This document shows positions 8,440 to 17,638 of a stretch of DNA of 64,000 nucleotides, piece by piece (position 1 is the stretch's first letter; the number at the start of each line of letters is the position of its first letter). The translations under genes were made by a program, and so were the position numbers. This DNA comes from Candidatus Mediterraneibacter pullistercoris (lineage in GTDB: Bacteria; Bacillota; Clostridia; Lachnospirales; Lachnospiraceae): positions 124,001-188,000 of the forward strand of contig DXAU01000030.1 in assembly GCA_019116885.1 (NCBI GenBank), read 5' to 3'. A model generated the notes under the pieces. The model did no database searches. It was not told the DNA's origin and was given only the letters and a program-made list of their open reading frames with translations.

Positions 8440-8769
8440 ATGACGACCTTTACGCCAAATGCTCCTATGCTGGACTTTCTTGTTCTATCTGTCATCGCGG
8501 AAGGAGACGCTTACGGCTATCAGATCAGCCAGATCATAAAACGTGCGGCGAACACAAAAGACTCTGCTCTGTATCCCGTTCTGAAGCGCCTCCAGGAAAA
8601 TTCTTATGTGGCGGTCTATGACGAACAGTATCAGGGACGCAACCGGAGATATTACAAGATAACTCCTGCCGGCGCAGAAAGGCAGGCGGAGCTGCTCAAT
8701 GAATGGGAAACTTACAAATTCATTATTGACGATATTGTAAAAGGGGGAAACTCATATGACAAAGAGTGA
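8440..8769 (+). CDS. PadR family transcriptional regulator
   Basis: A 109-residue winged-helix regulator of the PadR class. The family pattern is clear: MLDFLVLSVIAEGDAYGYQI (residues 9-28), then SALYPVLKRLQ (recognition helix region), then the wing RNRRYYKITPAGAE. The short C-terminal helix, typical of small PadR proteins, mediates dimerisation. AAAGGAG precedes the ATG. It overlaps the next gene (DUF1700) by 14 nt, and this regulator-sensor-effector arrangement is a known one in Firmicutes that responds to cell-envelope stress. It probably represses its own operon through the dyads at 8351-8411. Confidence 0.92.
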   Translation: MTTFTPNAPMLDFLVLSVIAEGDAYGYQISQIIKRAANTKDSALYPVLKRLQENSYVAVYDEQYQGRNRRYYKITPAGAERQAELLNEWETYKFIIDDIVKGGNSYDKE

Positions 8770-9340
8770 ATACATGAAAATACTGTCTCACAGGCTCAGA
8801 CGGCTGCCAAAAGAAGACTACTACAGAGCGATCGAGTATTTTGAAGAATATTTTGCAGAAGCCGGGCCGGAACATGAAGAAGAGGCCATACAGGACCTGG
8901 GAAATCCGGAAGAAGCCGCAAATGCGCTCATTGTTGATTTCGCAGCACAGAGCGTAGAAGAGCCGCCCAAATCCGTTAAAAAAGGGCTTTCCGCCGTATG
9001 GATCGCTGTCCTTGCTGTATTTGCCGCCCCAGTCGCACTTCCGGTTGCGGTGGGGCTGGTCATGGTAGCCGGTATGCTGCTTGTCTGCATCGGCATTGTG
9101 CTCTTCTGCGTTGTAGTGACTGCTGTCTCCACTGTTGCGGGCGGCATAATAAGTATATTTGGCGGCATCGTCCTTTTGTTCCAGTCTCCCGGAGACGGAC
9201 TGTGCAATCTGGGGCTGGGGCTTTTCTTTACAGGAGCCGGGCTTCTGTTCACATACGGCTCCATACTTTTATTTAAATGGTTTATCAAAAAAACCGCATC
9301 TTCTCTTGGAAAAATGATAAAAAGGAGGACACAGAAATGA
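8756..9340 (+). CDS. DUF1700 (HAAS-domain) membrane protein
   Basis: A 194-residue protein. The first 65 residues form the charged HAAS helical domain (RLRRLPKEDYYRAIEYFEEY, then EEAIQDLGNPEEAA), as in DUF1700 proteins. Four hydrophobic segments follow between about 80 and 185 (around VWIAVLAVFAAPVALPVAVG, VCIGIVLFCVVVTAVSTVAG, IISIFGGIVLLF and LGLGLFFTGAGLLFTYGSIL). The HAAS domain is thought to work with the PadR partner as a membrane-linked sensor; the precise signal is unknown. AGGGGG precedes the ATG, and the gene overlaps padR by 14 nt. Its stop overlaps the start of the DUF4097 gene in an ATGA junction. Confidence 0.88.
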   Translation: MTKSEYMKILSHRLRRLPKEDYYRAIEYFEEYFAEAGPEHEEEAIQDLGNPEEAANALIVDFAAQSVEEPPKSVKKGLSAVWIAVLAVFAAPVALPVAVGLVMVAGMLLVCIGIVLFCVVVTAVSTVAGGIISIFGGIVLLFQSPGDGLCNLGLGLFFTGAGLLFTYGSILLFKWFIKKTASSLGKMIKRRTQK

Positions 9341-10293
9341 AACCGGTCACAAAAAAGATACTTCTCATATCCGGCTGCTGTATGGGGGCAGGTCTGCTGC
9401 TCACAGGAGCAGGCATCGTATCCGGCGGCTGGCCTGGATTTGCGATAACGCAAAACGGCATCCAGTCATCTGCCTCGCAGAGCGAACCTTATGTCCTTGA
9501 AAAGACGATACTTGAAAACTTCTCAGGCATCAATCTCCGGATAGATGATGAAGCTGACATTGAGCTCCTCGTATCTGACAATGACAATTTCTATCTTGAG
9601 TACACCTTGTATGGAAACTCCGGCGAACCGGAATATGAAATCGATAACGGCACTCTGAACTTTCATTATGCCCCGGGTGAAGACACCGGCATCAGTCTCT
9701 TTGGCCCCGGCACGTACGGAAGGGGCACTTCCCCTGTGGTACGCCTCTATATCCCCGAAAGCATACAGATGTCCGGCGTGGATATTTTCAGCGGCTACGG
9801 CGATCTCACGATTTTGGGGCTCAATGCCGGGCAGGCGGATATCCGTCTCGATTACGGAGATCTTTATATCGAAAACGTCTCCCTGGACTCCGGAACTTTT
9901 GATCTTTCAGCCGGAGATCTGGAGTTTTCCGATTCCGCCGTCAAAACACTGACTCTGATGAATGAATACGGAGACTGCAGCCTGAAGGGCATGCATGTAG
10001 AGAGCGCAGACCTTACGCTAGAAGCCGGCGACCTTGTATTCGATGCAGACGGCCTGAAGACACTGACCGGCTATAGTGATTACGGTGATACTTCCCTCAC
10101 ACTTTACGGATCTGTTGAGGACTATTCCTTTTCTCTCTCCACAGAATATGGCGAGATCTCTGTGCCGGAGACATCTCCCGGAAGGCTGGTATCCGGCGAT
10201 TCCCTGGAGATGACTTATGACTATCAGAGCGATGGGAATAAAAAGGTAGAATTCAGCGCGTCAAGCGGAGATATAGAGGTGGATCTGAACTAG
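9337..10293 (+). CDS. DUF4097 beta-repeat protein with N-terminal membrane anchor
   Basis: A 318-residue protein. One hydrophobic segment near residues 8-31 anchors it in the membrane. The rest is a repetitive extracytoplasmic beta-helix of the DUF4097 type, with recurring YGD steps (DYGDLYIEN, EYGDCSLKG, DYGDTSLTL, EYGEISVPE). Such proteins occur downstream of PadR and HAAS genes, and relatives (LiaX-like) sense or shield the envelope. The start at 9337 is set by AAAGGAGG and an ATGA overlap with the previous stop; the frame is open 20 codons further upstream but without a site. A strong terminator follows at 10328-10358. Confidence 0.87.
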   Translation: MKPVTKKILLISGCCMGAGLLLTGAGIVSGGWPGFAITQNGIQSSASQSEPYVLEKTILENFSGINLRIDDEADIELLVSDNDNFYLEYTLYGNSGEPEYEIDNGTLNFHYAPGEDTGISLFGPGTYGRGTSPVVRLYIPESIQMSGVDIFSGYGDLTILGLNAGQADIRLDYGDLYIENVSLDSGTFDLSAGDLEFSDSAVKTLTLMNEYGDCSLKGMHVESADLTLEAGDLVFDADGLKTLTGYSDYGDTSLTLYGSVEDYSFSLSTEYGEISVPETSPGRLVSGDSLEMTYDYQSDGNKKVEFSASSGDIEVDLN

Positions 10294-10327
10294 AACTTCT
10301 GGTCCCCCGACAATGGTCTTTCAATCA

Positions 10328-10358
10328 TATGGCGCGGTGCCGAAAGCACCGCGCCATA
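10328..10358. terminator. Hairpin terminator between convergent genes
   Basis: A perfect 13-bp stem, tatggcgcggtgc (10328-10340) and gcaccgcgccata (10346-10358), with a five-base loop. It sits between the DUF4097 gene and the convergent apgM-like gene and probably serves both. The T-tract is weak (aattta on the plus side). Confidence 0.75.
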
Positions 10359-10400
10359 ATTTAAGTAAAATTGCAGGACAGAAAAATCTCCGTTGGTTTT

Positions 10401-11633
10401 TCAGTCTCTGAGCAGATGATCGATCAGGCGGTATCCTTCCTCCACGAAGACCCCTGTCTCTTTTCCGGTCTTCTCACAGTAGCTGGTTTTTCCCGCCTGT
10501 TTTTTTGTACTGTCATACAGCATATATGGAACCGGTTCCGAAGTATGGGTTCGGACGCGCACCGGAGTCGGATGATCCGGCATGACAAGCATCCTGAAAT
10601 CAGTTCCTGAGTCCCGCAGCGCCTCTGCGACAGAACCAATCACCTGTCCGTCGATATACTCAATAGCTCTTATCTTATCTTTTAGACTTCCCTGATGTCC
10701 CATCTCATCGGGTGCCTCGATATGAACATAGACATAGTCATATCCGTCTTCTGTGAGCGCCTTTACCGCAGCGCCGGCTTTTCCCGCATAATTCGTGTGC
10801 AGCCCGCCATTAGCGCCGTCCACGATAATATTGTCCATCCCGGCTCCCACAGCGATCCCTTTCAGCAGATCCACGGCTGAGATCACAGCGCCTCTTACTT
10901 GATTCTTCTCCTCAAAGGAAGTAAGGCACGGGCGTGTCCCGGCTCCCCAGAACCAGGCGGAATTGGCCGGATTTTTCCCCTCTGCACGCCGCTTTACATT
11001 GACCGGATGGTCCTTTAGTATTTCATAGCTCCTTACCATCATATCCCGCAGCACAGGATCTGATGGAAGATATTCCCCGATTCTCTTTGTCAGGATATCG
11101 TGAGGGGCTGTCAGCTCAGCCGTCCTGCCATCTTTCTGAATCAGGAGGTGGCGGTAGCTCGTTCCCACATAGAACGTATACCCGTCCGCATAGCACGGAC
11201 GTACAGACGCCTCGCCGCCTGAGAACTCTTCTTTCAGAGCCCGGATGAGTTCTGAGGCTTCTTCCGTGCCTATCTCGCCGGAACTGTGATCCAGAATCCT
11301 GCGGTCTTCGTATCTTTCTTCATCTTCGGAAAGAGTGACCAGATTACACCGGAAAGACACGTCCGTCTCCCCCATCTGTGCCCCGATGCTCAGCGCTTCC
11401 AGCGGGGAACGCCCGGAATAATAACGCTTCGGATCATACCCGATCACCGACAGATTCGCAGTATCGCTCCCGGGAGCCATCCCCTCCGGCACTGTTCGCA
11501 CCATGCCGATCTCGGAAGATTCGGCAAGTTTATCCATGTTCGGTGTGCGTGCAGCTTCAAGAGGAGTCTTTCCGCCAAGGTCCGCGGCCGCTTCGTCCGC
11601 CATCCCGTCACACAAGATCACGATATATTTCAT
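10401..11633 (-). CDS. ApgM-type phosphoglycerate mutase homologue, putative homoserine kinase
   Basis: A 410-residue member of the archaeal-type cofactor-independent phosphoglycerate mutase family in the alkaline phosphatase superfamily. Metal-site motifs are ILCDGMADE (residues 6-14, first Asp), APGSDTANLSVIGYDP (52-67, the phosphorylated Ser) and VHIEAPDEMGHQGS near 300. Bacterial members next to homoserine dehydrogenase have been proposed to be an alternative homoserine kinase (TIGR02535 concept). That fits here: it lies 42 nt after hom and no canonical thrB is in view. The activity is therefore homoserine to O-phosphohomoserine by inference; true phosphoglycerate mutase activity remains the alternative. 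AGGAGG precedes the start. Confidence 0.85.
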   Translation of the reverse strand: MKYIVILCDGMADEAAADLGGKTPLEAARTPNMDKLAESSEIGMVRTVPEGMAPGSDTANLSVIGYDPKRYYSGRSPLEALSIGAQMGETDVSFRCNLVTLSEDEERYEDRRILDHSSGEIGTEEASELIRALKEEFSGGEASVRPCYADGYTFYVGTSYRHLLIQKDGRTAELTAPHDILTKRIGEYLPSDPVLRDMMVRSYEILKDHPVNVKRRAEGKNPANSAWFWGAGTRPCLTSFEEKNQVRGAVISAVDLLKGIAVGAGMDNIIVDGANGGLHTNYAGKAGAAVKALTEDGYDYVYVHIEAPDEMGHQGSLKDKIRAIEYIDGQVIGSVAEALRDSGTDFRMLVMPDHPTPVRVRTHTSEPVPYMLYDSTKKQAGKTSYCEKTGKETGVFVEEGYRLIDHLLRD

Positions 11634-11675
11634 CTTTTCCTCCTATCAGCCCCTGAGCCTCTCGCTTTCGGTATT

Positions 11676-12911
11676 CTAGCCTTCAACATTCTGGTCTTCG
11701 ATACGGATCATGTGGAGCACGCCCTCGATCTGTGATGATTTTCTGATATAATCACCCTCGCTCATCGCTTCTGTCACGATACCGAACTCATCTTTCAGGC
11801 CGTCCACAGTAATTGTCCGGACAGGGCCAAACACTTTCTCCACTTCTTCAAGGCGCTCCTCTGCGCTGCCGCTTATACGGACAAAGAACTGCTTGCGCGT
11901 ATCCTCAATCGGCATGAGAGTGAGCTTCTCATTCTTCCACATCGTCATGATATTTCTGTGGAGATGTTTTGCCTCATCTACCACATCTGCCACGACTGCG
12001 CTGGCTGTCGGCAGTTTCCCTGCCCCGCTGCCGTAGAACATAGCGTCTCCGAGCATATTTCCATGTACAAATACCGCATTAAACACATCGTCCACGCTGT
12101 AGAGCGGATGTTCTTTGTTCAGCAGCACAGGAGCAACGATCGCGTGAAGATGGTCGCCATGGCGCTTGCTTGACGCGATAAGCTTGATGGTCATGCCAAG
12201 TTTCTTTGCATAGAGCATATCTGCCTTTGTGATTTTTGTGATACCCTCTGTATAGATATCTTCAAAATCCACCTGCTGACCTGATATGAGCGAGGAGAGG
12301 ATTGCAATCTTGCGGCAGGCATCGTATCCTTCCACATCCGCTTCCGGATTGCGCTCTGCATACCCGTTGTCCTGCGCTTCTTTTAACACATCTGCGTAGT
12401 CTGCCCCTTCATAGAACATCTTGCTGAGCATGTAGTTTGTCGTACCATTCAAGATACCCGTGATTTCTTCAATCTTATCCGCTGTCAGACAGGAGTTCAG
12501 GGCGCGGATGATAGGGATGCCGCCTCCTACGCTTGCCTCGAACAGGAAATTGATTTCTCTGTCACGGGCGATGGAGAGGAGTTCAGCGCCGTGCTTTGCG
12601 ACAAGCGCCTTGTTGGATGTCACAACGCTCTTTCCTGCTTCCAGACAGCGCTTTACAAAAGTGTACGCCGGCTCGATGCCGCCCATCACTTCTACCACGA
12701 TGCGGACATCGGGGTCCTGAATGATTACATCAACATCGTGAACGATCTTTTCCTGGACCGGATCTCCGGGAAAATCTCTGAGATCAAGCACGTACTTGAT
12801 ATTGATCTCATCTGCCGCGCGCTGGTTGATGATATCGCTGTTTGTATTGATGACTTCCACTACTCCGGAACCTACGGTGCCGTATCCCATTACTGCTATA
12901 TTTACCATCAT
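11676..12911 (-). CDS. hom: Homoserine dehydrogenase
   Basis: A 411-residue enzyme that reduces aspartate semialdehyde to homoserine with NAD(P)H, at the branch to threonine and methionine. The Rossmann motif is IAVMGYGTVGSGV (residues 5-17). The catalytic domain carries GGGIPIIRALNSCL and GILNGTTNYMLSKM, with the conserved EAQDNGYAERNPEADVEGYD segment near 190. The last 80 residues are an ACT domain (FFVRISGSAEERL, GIVTEAMSEGDY), so threonine feedback inhibition is likely. Two adjacent ATG codons (12911 and 12908) follow AAGGAG. It lies 49 nt downstream of prfB and 42 nt upstream of the ApgM-like gene, in one probable operon. Confidence 0.96.
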   Translation of the reverse strand: MMVNIAVMGYGTVGSGVVEVINTNSDIINQRAADEINIKYVLDLRDFPGDPVQEKIVHDVDVIIQDPDVRIVVEVMGGIEPAYTFVKRCLEAGKSVVTSNKALVAKHGAELLSIARDREINFLFEASVGGGIPIIRALNSCLTADKIEEITGILNGTTNYMLSKMFYEGADYADVLKEAQDNGYAERNPEADVEGYDACRKIAILSSLISGQQVDFEDIYTEGITKITKADMLYAKKLGMTIKLIASSKRHGDHLHAIVAPVLLNKEHPLYSVDDVFNAVFVHGNMLGDAMFYGSGAGKLPTASAVVADVVDEAKHLHRNIMTMWKNEKLTLMPIEDTRKQFFVRISGSAEERLEEVEKVFGPVRTITVDGLKDEFGIVTEAMSEGDYIRKSSQIEGVLHMIRIEDQNVEG

Positions 12912-12960
12912 TTTCTCCTTTTTTGTACATCTTTTTCTGTGATTTTTGATCGTGCGCCCA

Positions 12961-14086
12961 TCATTCCTGCTGTTCAGCCGGTGAATCTGTGTCCGCGCTC
13001 AGATACGCATTGATAAACGGATCAATATTACCGTCCATCACACCGTTCACATTGCTGACCTCAGTATTAGTGCGGTGGTCTTTCACAAGTGTATACGGCT
13101 GCATGACATAAGAGCGGATCTGGTTTCCAAAGTTGATATCCCGGACTTCCCCTCTGATATCAGACATCTTCTCCGCCTGCTCCTGCTGCTTCATCAGATA
13201 CAGCTTGGACTTGAGCATCTGCATCGCCTTATCTTTGTTCATATGCTGAGAGCGCTCATTCTGGCACTGCACTACAATCCCCGTCGGAAGATGCGTAATC
13301 CTGACAGCAGACGATGTCTTGTTGATATGCTGCCCGCCTGCTCCGCTGGAGCGGTACGTGTCGATCTTCAGATCGTCGTCATTAATTTCAATGTCGATGT
13401 CTTCTTCGATATCCGGAATCACGTCACATGAGGCAAAGGACGTCTGTCTCTTGCCTGCCGCATTGAAAGGCGAAATTCTCACGAGACGGTGGACACCCCT
13501 TTCGGAGCGGAGATAACCATATGCGTTTTCGCCTTTCACCTCGAACGTGACGCCTTTGATTCCGGCCACATCTCCTTCGAGGAAATCCAGTTCCTCCACA
13601 TCGTAGCCTTTCTTTTCCGCCCACCGCGTGTACATGCGGTACAGCATGCCGGCCCAGTCGCAGGACTCCGTCCCGCCTGCTCCTGCATGGAGCGTCACGA
13701 TCGCGTTATCCCTGTCGTACGGACCGGTCAGCAAAGTGCTGATGCGAAGCTCCTCAAACGTCTCTTCAAACGTCTTCAGCTCTTCTTCGATCTCCTGCGT
13801 CGTATCCTCGTCCGGCTCTTCCTCGCTCATCTCGATAAGCAGCTTCATATCCTCGTAATCTGCGAAAAGCTTCTCGATCTGTTTTACAGAGTCCTGGAGA
13901 CCTTTTAATTCTTTCATGACCTGCTGGGAATTGTCGGGATCATCCCAGAATCCCGGTTCCTCAAGCCTTTTCTGTAATTCTTCTACTCTGAGTTTCTTTG
14001 ACGCCAGGTCAAAGTGAATCCCTCAGATCTTTCAGCGGTTCTTCATACGCAGTCAGTCTTGACTTTAATTCATCTAATAAAACCAC
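12961..14086 (-). CDS. prfB: Peptide chain release factor 2 (programmed +1 frameshift)
   Basis: RF2 recognises UGA and UAA and triggers peptide release. The reading frame is split: a GTG start at 14086 (after AAAGAGG) gives MVLLDELKSRLTAYEEPLKD and 25 codons up to an in-frame TGA at 14011-14009. A +1 shift at CTT-TGA-C then continues as DLASKKLRVEELQKRLEEPG through to the stop at 12961, for 374 residues in all. The body carries the tripeptide region SPFNAAGKRQTSF and the catalytic GGQ in SSGAGGQHINKTSS. A naive ORF call starts too late at MKELKG (13917). It lies 32 nt downstream of secA, a conserved pairing. When RF2 is scarce, ribosomes pause at UGA and shift, giving autoregulation. Confidence 0.95.
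14008..14023 (-). promoter_or_regulatory. prfB programmed frameshift site
   Basis: On the minus strand AGGG (14023-14020), five bases, then CTT TGA C (14014-14008). CTTTGAC is the universal RF2 slippery stop, and AGGG is the internal Shine-Dalgarno-like stimulator. The zero frame ends at TGA; the +1 frame continues GAC CTG GCG. Confidence 0.93.
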
Positions 14087-14118
14087 CTTATTCACCTCTT
14101 TCTTTTTTTGTTTATCAC

Positions 14119-16695
14119 TTACGCCTGTTTCCGGCCGCAGCACTGTTTGTATTTCTTGCCGCTGCCGCACGGACACGGATCATTCGGATATACTTTCTTC
14201 TCAGCCCGTTTCTTCGGTGCGCGCGCTGATGTATCGTCCTTGTTCGTACCCGTCACTTTAGCCACCTCTTCACGCTCGACTTTCTGCTCGACACGGATAT
14301 TGAACAGCGAACGGATGGTTGTCTCGGCGATCATATTTGTCATATCACCGAACATGTTATATCCCGTCATCTTATACTCTACAAGCGGATCTCTCTGCCC
14401 GTAAGCCTGCAGCCCGATCCCCTGCCGGAGCTGATCCATATCGTCAATATGATCCATCCACCTTGCGTCGATGACTTTCAGGAGCACGACGCGCTCGATC
14501 TCACGGAGCTGTTCCGCCTCGGGGAACTCTGCCTCTTTGGTCTCATAAGCCTTGACAGCGCGCTCCTTTAAGAGATGTTTAAATTCTTTCTGCCGCATGC
14601 CTTGGCACTCTTTTGTCCCCGGAAGCTCCATCTGCGGAATCACATTGTGGAGGTTCACATCAAGTCCTTTGATATCCCAGTCTTCCGGGTCTGCTTCCGG
14701 CGATGCGAAACGGTCTGTGATATTCTCCACATATTCCGTTATCATATTGTAGATCGTATCTCTCATGCTCTCTCCGTCGAGCACGCGGCGTCTCTCGCTG
14801 TAGATGATCTCCCTCTGCTCGTTCATGACCTGGTCGTACTCGAGCAGGTTCTTGCGGATACCGAAATTGTTGATCTCGAGTTTCTTCTGCGCGGTCTCAA
14901 TGGCGTTTGAAAGCATCTTATGCTCGATCTGCTCTCCTTCCCGGACGCCCAGGGCATTGAACACACCCATGAGACGGTCGGACCCGAACAGCCGCAGCAG
15001 ATCATCCTCGAGAGAGATATAGAAACGGGACTCTCCCGGATCTCCCTGGCGTCCGCTTCGTCCGCGGAGCTGATTGTCGATTCGCCGCGATTCATGGCGT
15101 TCCGTGCCGATGATCTTAAGTCCGCCTGCTGCCCTCGCATCGTCGTCCAGCTTGATATCCGTACCACGGCCCGCCATATTTGTAGCGATGGTCACCGCTC
15201 CATGGACACCTGCATCCGCAACAATCTCGGCCTCCTGCTCGTGGTATTTCGCATTGAGCACATTGTGCCTGATTCCTTCTTTCTTCAACATTCCGCTCAG
15301 AAGCTCGGATACCTCGATGGTGATTGTACCGACAAGCACCGGCTGGCCTTTGGCATGGGCCCTTTTCACTTCTTCGACAACAGCTCTGTACTTTTCTTTC
15401 TTTGTCTTGTAGACGGCATCCTCAAGATCCACCCTCTGTACCGGAACGTTAGTCGGGATCTCGATGACGTCCATCCCGTAAATATCGCGGAACTCCTTTT
15501 CTTCCGTCAGGGCGGTACCCGTCATACCGCTCTTTTTGTCAAATTTATTAAACAGGTTCTGGAATGTAATCGTTGCCAGCGTCTTGCTCTCCCGGCGCAC
15601 TTTCACATGTTCTTTCGCCTCGATTGCCTGATGGAGGCCGTCGGAATAACGGCGTCCCGGCATAATGCGTCCCGTAAATTCGTCCACGATCATGACTTCG
15701 CCGTCCTGCGTCACAACATAGTCCTGATCCTTGAACATCAGATTGTGCGCTCTGAGAGCCAGGATGATGTTGTGCTGGATCTCCAGATTTTCAGGATCCG
15801 CCAGATTCTCGATATGGAAGAACTTTTCGACTTTTTTGATGCCATCCTCTGTCAGGTTGACCGTCTTCTCTTTCTCGTTGACAATAAAATCTCCGGTCTC
15901 CTCGATATCCTCACCCATGATGGCGTTCATTTTTGTGAACTCTCCGCTGGCTTCGCCCCTCTCAAGCTGGCGGGCCAGGATGTCGCACGCCTCATACAGC
16001 TTGGTGGATTTCCCGCTCTGCCCGGAAATGATAAGAGGAGTTCTGGCCTCGTCAATAAGTACGGAGTCGACCTCATCGATGATGGCAAAATGCAGCCCTC
16101 TCTGCACAAGCTGTTCTTTGTAGATGACCATATTATCACGCAGATAGTCAAATCCCAGCTCATTGTTCGTCACATATGTGATGTCGCAGTCGTATGCCGC
16201 ACGGCGCTCTTTGCTGTCCATTCCGTTTAGGACCACTCCGACTGTCAGTCCGAGGAATTCATGTACTTTTCCCATCCACTCGGCGTCACGTTTTGCCAGA
16301 TAATCATTGACCGTTACGATATTGACTCCTTTTCCCGCAAGGGCGTTCAGATACGCCGGAAGCGTGGATACCAGGGTCTTTCCCTCACCGGTCTTCATCT
16401 CAGCGATCCGCCCCTGATGCAGGATAATACCGCCGATGAGCTGCACTCTGTAATGCCTCATCCCGAGAGAACGGGAGGCTGCTTCCCTTACGACCGCGTA
16501 TGCCTCGGGCAGGATGTCATCCAGCGTCTCACCCTCGTCCAGCCGCTCTTTAAATTCTCTTGTCTTTCCCCTGAGTTCCTCATCAGAAAGGGCTTTCATA
16601 TCAGGTTCCAGAGCCTCTATCCGGTCGACAACCGGGTAGATCCGCTTCAGCTCGTTCTCGCTGTGGGTGCCGAAAATCTTCTCTATAATACCCAT
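14119..16695 (-). CDS. secA: Preprotein translocase ATPase SecA
   Basis: An 858-residue motor that pushes unfolded precursor proteins through SecYEG. It has Walker A MKTGEGKT (near residue 100), [16 protein letters not shown] (near 207-222), the preprotein crosslinking domain, the second helicase domain with [12 protein letters not shown] and the [13 protein letters not shown] motif, and a C-terminal zinc-binding SEC-C tail [13 protein letters not shown] that contacts SecB or lipids. I chose the ATG at 16695 giving MGIIEKIFG, which is the family start. An in-frame TTG at 16704 sits closer to the AAGGAG and could also be used. A promoter at 16763-16791 drives secA and probably prfB, hom and the apgM-like gene. 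Confidence 0.97.
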   Translation of the reverse strand: MGIIEKIFGTHSENELKRIYPVVDRIEALEPDMKALSDEELRGKTREFKERLDEGETLDDILPEAYAVVREAASRSLGMRHYRVQLIGGIILHQGRIAEMKTGEGKTLVSTLPAYLNALAGKGVNIVTVNDYLAKRDAEWMGKVHEFLGLTVGVVLNGMDSKERRAAYDCDITYVTNNELGFDYLRDNMVIYKEQLVQRGLHFAIIDEVDSVLIDEARTPLIISGQSGKSTKLYEACDILARQLERGEASGEFTKMNAIMGEDIEETGDFIVNEKEKTVNLTEDGIKKVEKFFHIENLADPENLEIQHNIILALRAHNLMFKDQDYVVTQDGEVMIVDEFTGRIMPGRRYSDGLHQAIEAKEHVKVRRESKTLATITFQNLFNKFDKKSGMTGTALTEEKEFRDIYGMDVIEIPTNVPVQRVDLEDAVYKTKKEKYRAVVEEVKRAHAKGQPVLVGTITIEVSELLSGMLKKEGIRHNVLNAKYHEQEAEIVADAGVHGAVTIATNMAGRGTDIKLDDDARAAGGLKIIGTERHESRRIDNQLRGRSGRQGDPGESRFYISLEDDLLRLFGSDRLMGVFNALGVREGEQIEHKMLSNAIETAQKKLEINNFGIRKNLLEYDQVMNEQREIIYSERRRVLDGESMRDTIYNMITEYVENITDRFASPEADPEDWDIKGLDVNLHNVIPQMELPGTKECQGMRQKEFKHLLKERAVKAYETKEAEFPEAEQLREIERVVLLKVIDARWMDHIDDMDQLRQGIGLQAYGQRDPLVEYKMTGYNMFGDMTNMIAETTIRSLFNIRVEQKVEREEVAKVTGTNKDDTSARAPKKRAEKKVYPNDPCPCGSGKKYKQCCGRKQA

Positions 16696-16762
16696 ATTAC
16701 ACAATTAACTCCTTATCAATGATCTGGCACCGGCGCATAGCTCCGATACACTTACGTTTTCC

Positions 16763-16791
16763 ATTTTAGCACTAACTTATGGGTAATTCAA
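16763..16791 (-). promoter_or_regulatory. secA operon promoter inside the hisA tail
   Basis: Minus strand TTGAAT (16791-16786), a 17-base spacer ending TGC, and TAAAAT (16768-16763): an extended -10 promoter. It overlaps the last codons of hisA, so secA has its own start even if hisA reads through. Confidence 0.65.
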
Positions 16792-17556
16792 CAATTTCTT
16801 CACTGTGTCATATGGGATGTCCCCGCCGAAAAGATCGAGGGCGCTCCCGATCGTGAAATCCACTCCGCCGCCGCTCAGAGTTGAAAGCCGTTCGATGTCG
16901 CCGAGGGAGCCTATCCCCCCTGCGTAGGTAACGGGAATCCCCCGCCATTTCCCGAGCATATGTACCAGTTCCTCTTCCATTCCGGAGCGCCTGCCCTCTG
17001 CGTCCACCCCGTGGATCAGAAATTCATCGCAGGACTCCGAGAGTTCTTCCAGTGTTTCCACCGTCAGTTTCAGATCCGTGAATTTCTGCCAGCGGTCCGT
17101 CACCACGTAATAATCCCTTCCGCGCCTCCTGCAGCTCAGATCGAGGACAATATGTTCCTTTCCCACTGCGGAGATCAGCCGGTCCAGATGCTTCCTGTCA
17201 AAGGCTCCGTCCCGGAATACATAGGAAGTGACGATCACATGACTTGCTCCTTCTTCCAGATATGCGGCCGCATTTTCCGCTGTAATGCCGCCGCCGATCT
17301 GCATGCCGCCGGGATACGCCCTGAGCGCGTCAAGAGCCTGGCGTCTTGTCTCCCCGTAAAATTTAGAATCCCTGTGATTCAGCATGATAATGTGGCCGCC
17401 TTTGAGTCCGTCTTCCCTGTAGAGACCGGCATAGAAGTCCGCCTCTTTCTTTGAGGCAAAATTCGTCTGCGCACTGTCTCCTTCATCCCTCAGGCTTGCC
17501 CCAACGATCTGTTTTACCTGTCCGTTATGTATGTCTATGCATGGTCTGAATCTCAT
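16777..17556 (-). CDS. hisA: Eukaryotic-type HisA isomerase
   Basis: A 259-residue TIM-barrel enzyme, phosphoribosylformimino-AICAR-phosphate isomerase of histidine synthesis. The opening MRFRPCIDIHNGQVKQIVG and later blocks LDLSCRRRG, DRWQKFTDLKL, EFLIHGVDAEG, VTYAGGIGS and VDFTIGSALDLFGG match the fungal/plant HIS6 lineage more closely than ordinary bacterial HisA. The bacterial active-site Asp pair is kept as D8 and the D in HGVDAEG. No other his gene is in the window, so it is an orphan, flanked by secA and a small lipoprotein gene. The start follows a weakly matched site near 17560. Confidence 0.9.
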   Translation of the reverse strand: MRFRPCIDIHNGQVKQIVGASLRDEGDSAQTNFASKKEADFYAGLYREDGLKGGHIIMLNHRDSKFYGETRRQALDALRAYPGGMQIGGGITAENAAAYLEEGASHVIVTSYVFRDGAFDRKHLDRLISAVGKEHIVLDLSCRRRGRDYYVVTDRWQKFTDLKLTVETLEELSESCDEFLIHGVDAEGRRSGMEEELVHMLGKWRGIPVTYAGGIGSLGDIERLSTLSGGGVDFTIGSALDLFGGDIPYDTVKKLLNYP

Positions 17557-17584
17557 ACTCTTATCTCCCGTCTCATCACTACAA

Positions 17585-17619
17585 CTGCCGCAGCACGGGG
17601 GAATCCCACGCTGCGGCAG
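17585..17619. terminator. Hairpin after the small lipoprotein gene
   Basis: Stem ctgccgcagc (17585-17594) with gctgcggcag (17610-17619), 10 bp, with an inner GGGG/CCC pairing. It follows the lipoprotein gene in its direction of reading and precedes hisA. The T-tract is poor, so termination may be partial. Confidence 0.5.
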
Positions 17620-17638
17620 CCGCTGTATTTTGTTGGAG

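Noticed and set aside
10328..10358. Possible repeat element of REP type
   Set aside because: Its place between convergent genes and simple stem are explained by a terminator; no second copy was seen in the window.
14920..16230. 436-codon open frame on the plus strand
   Set aside because: It is fully antisense to secA, whose motifs are unmistakable, and its translation has no family pattern or ribosome site.
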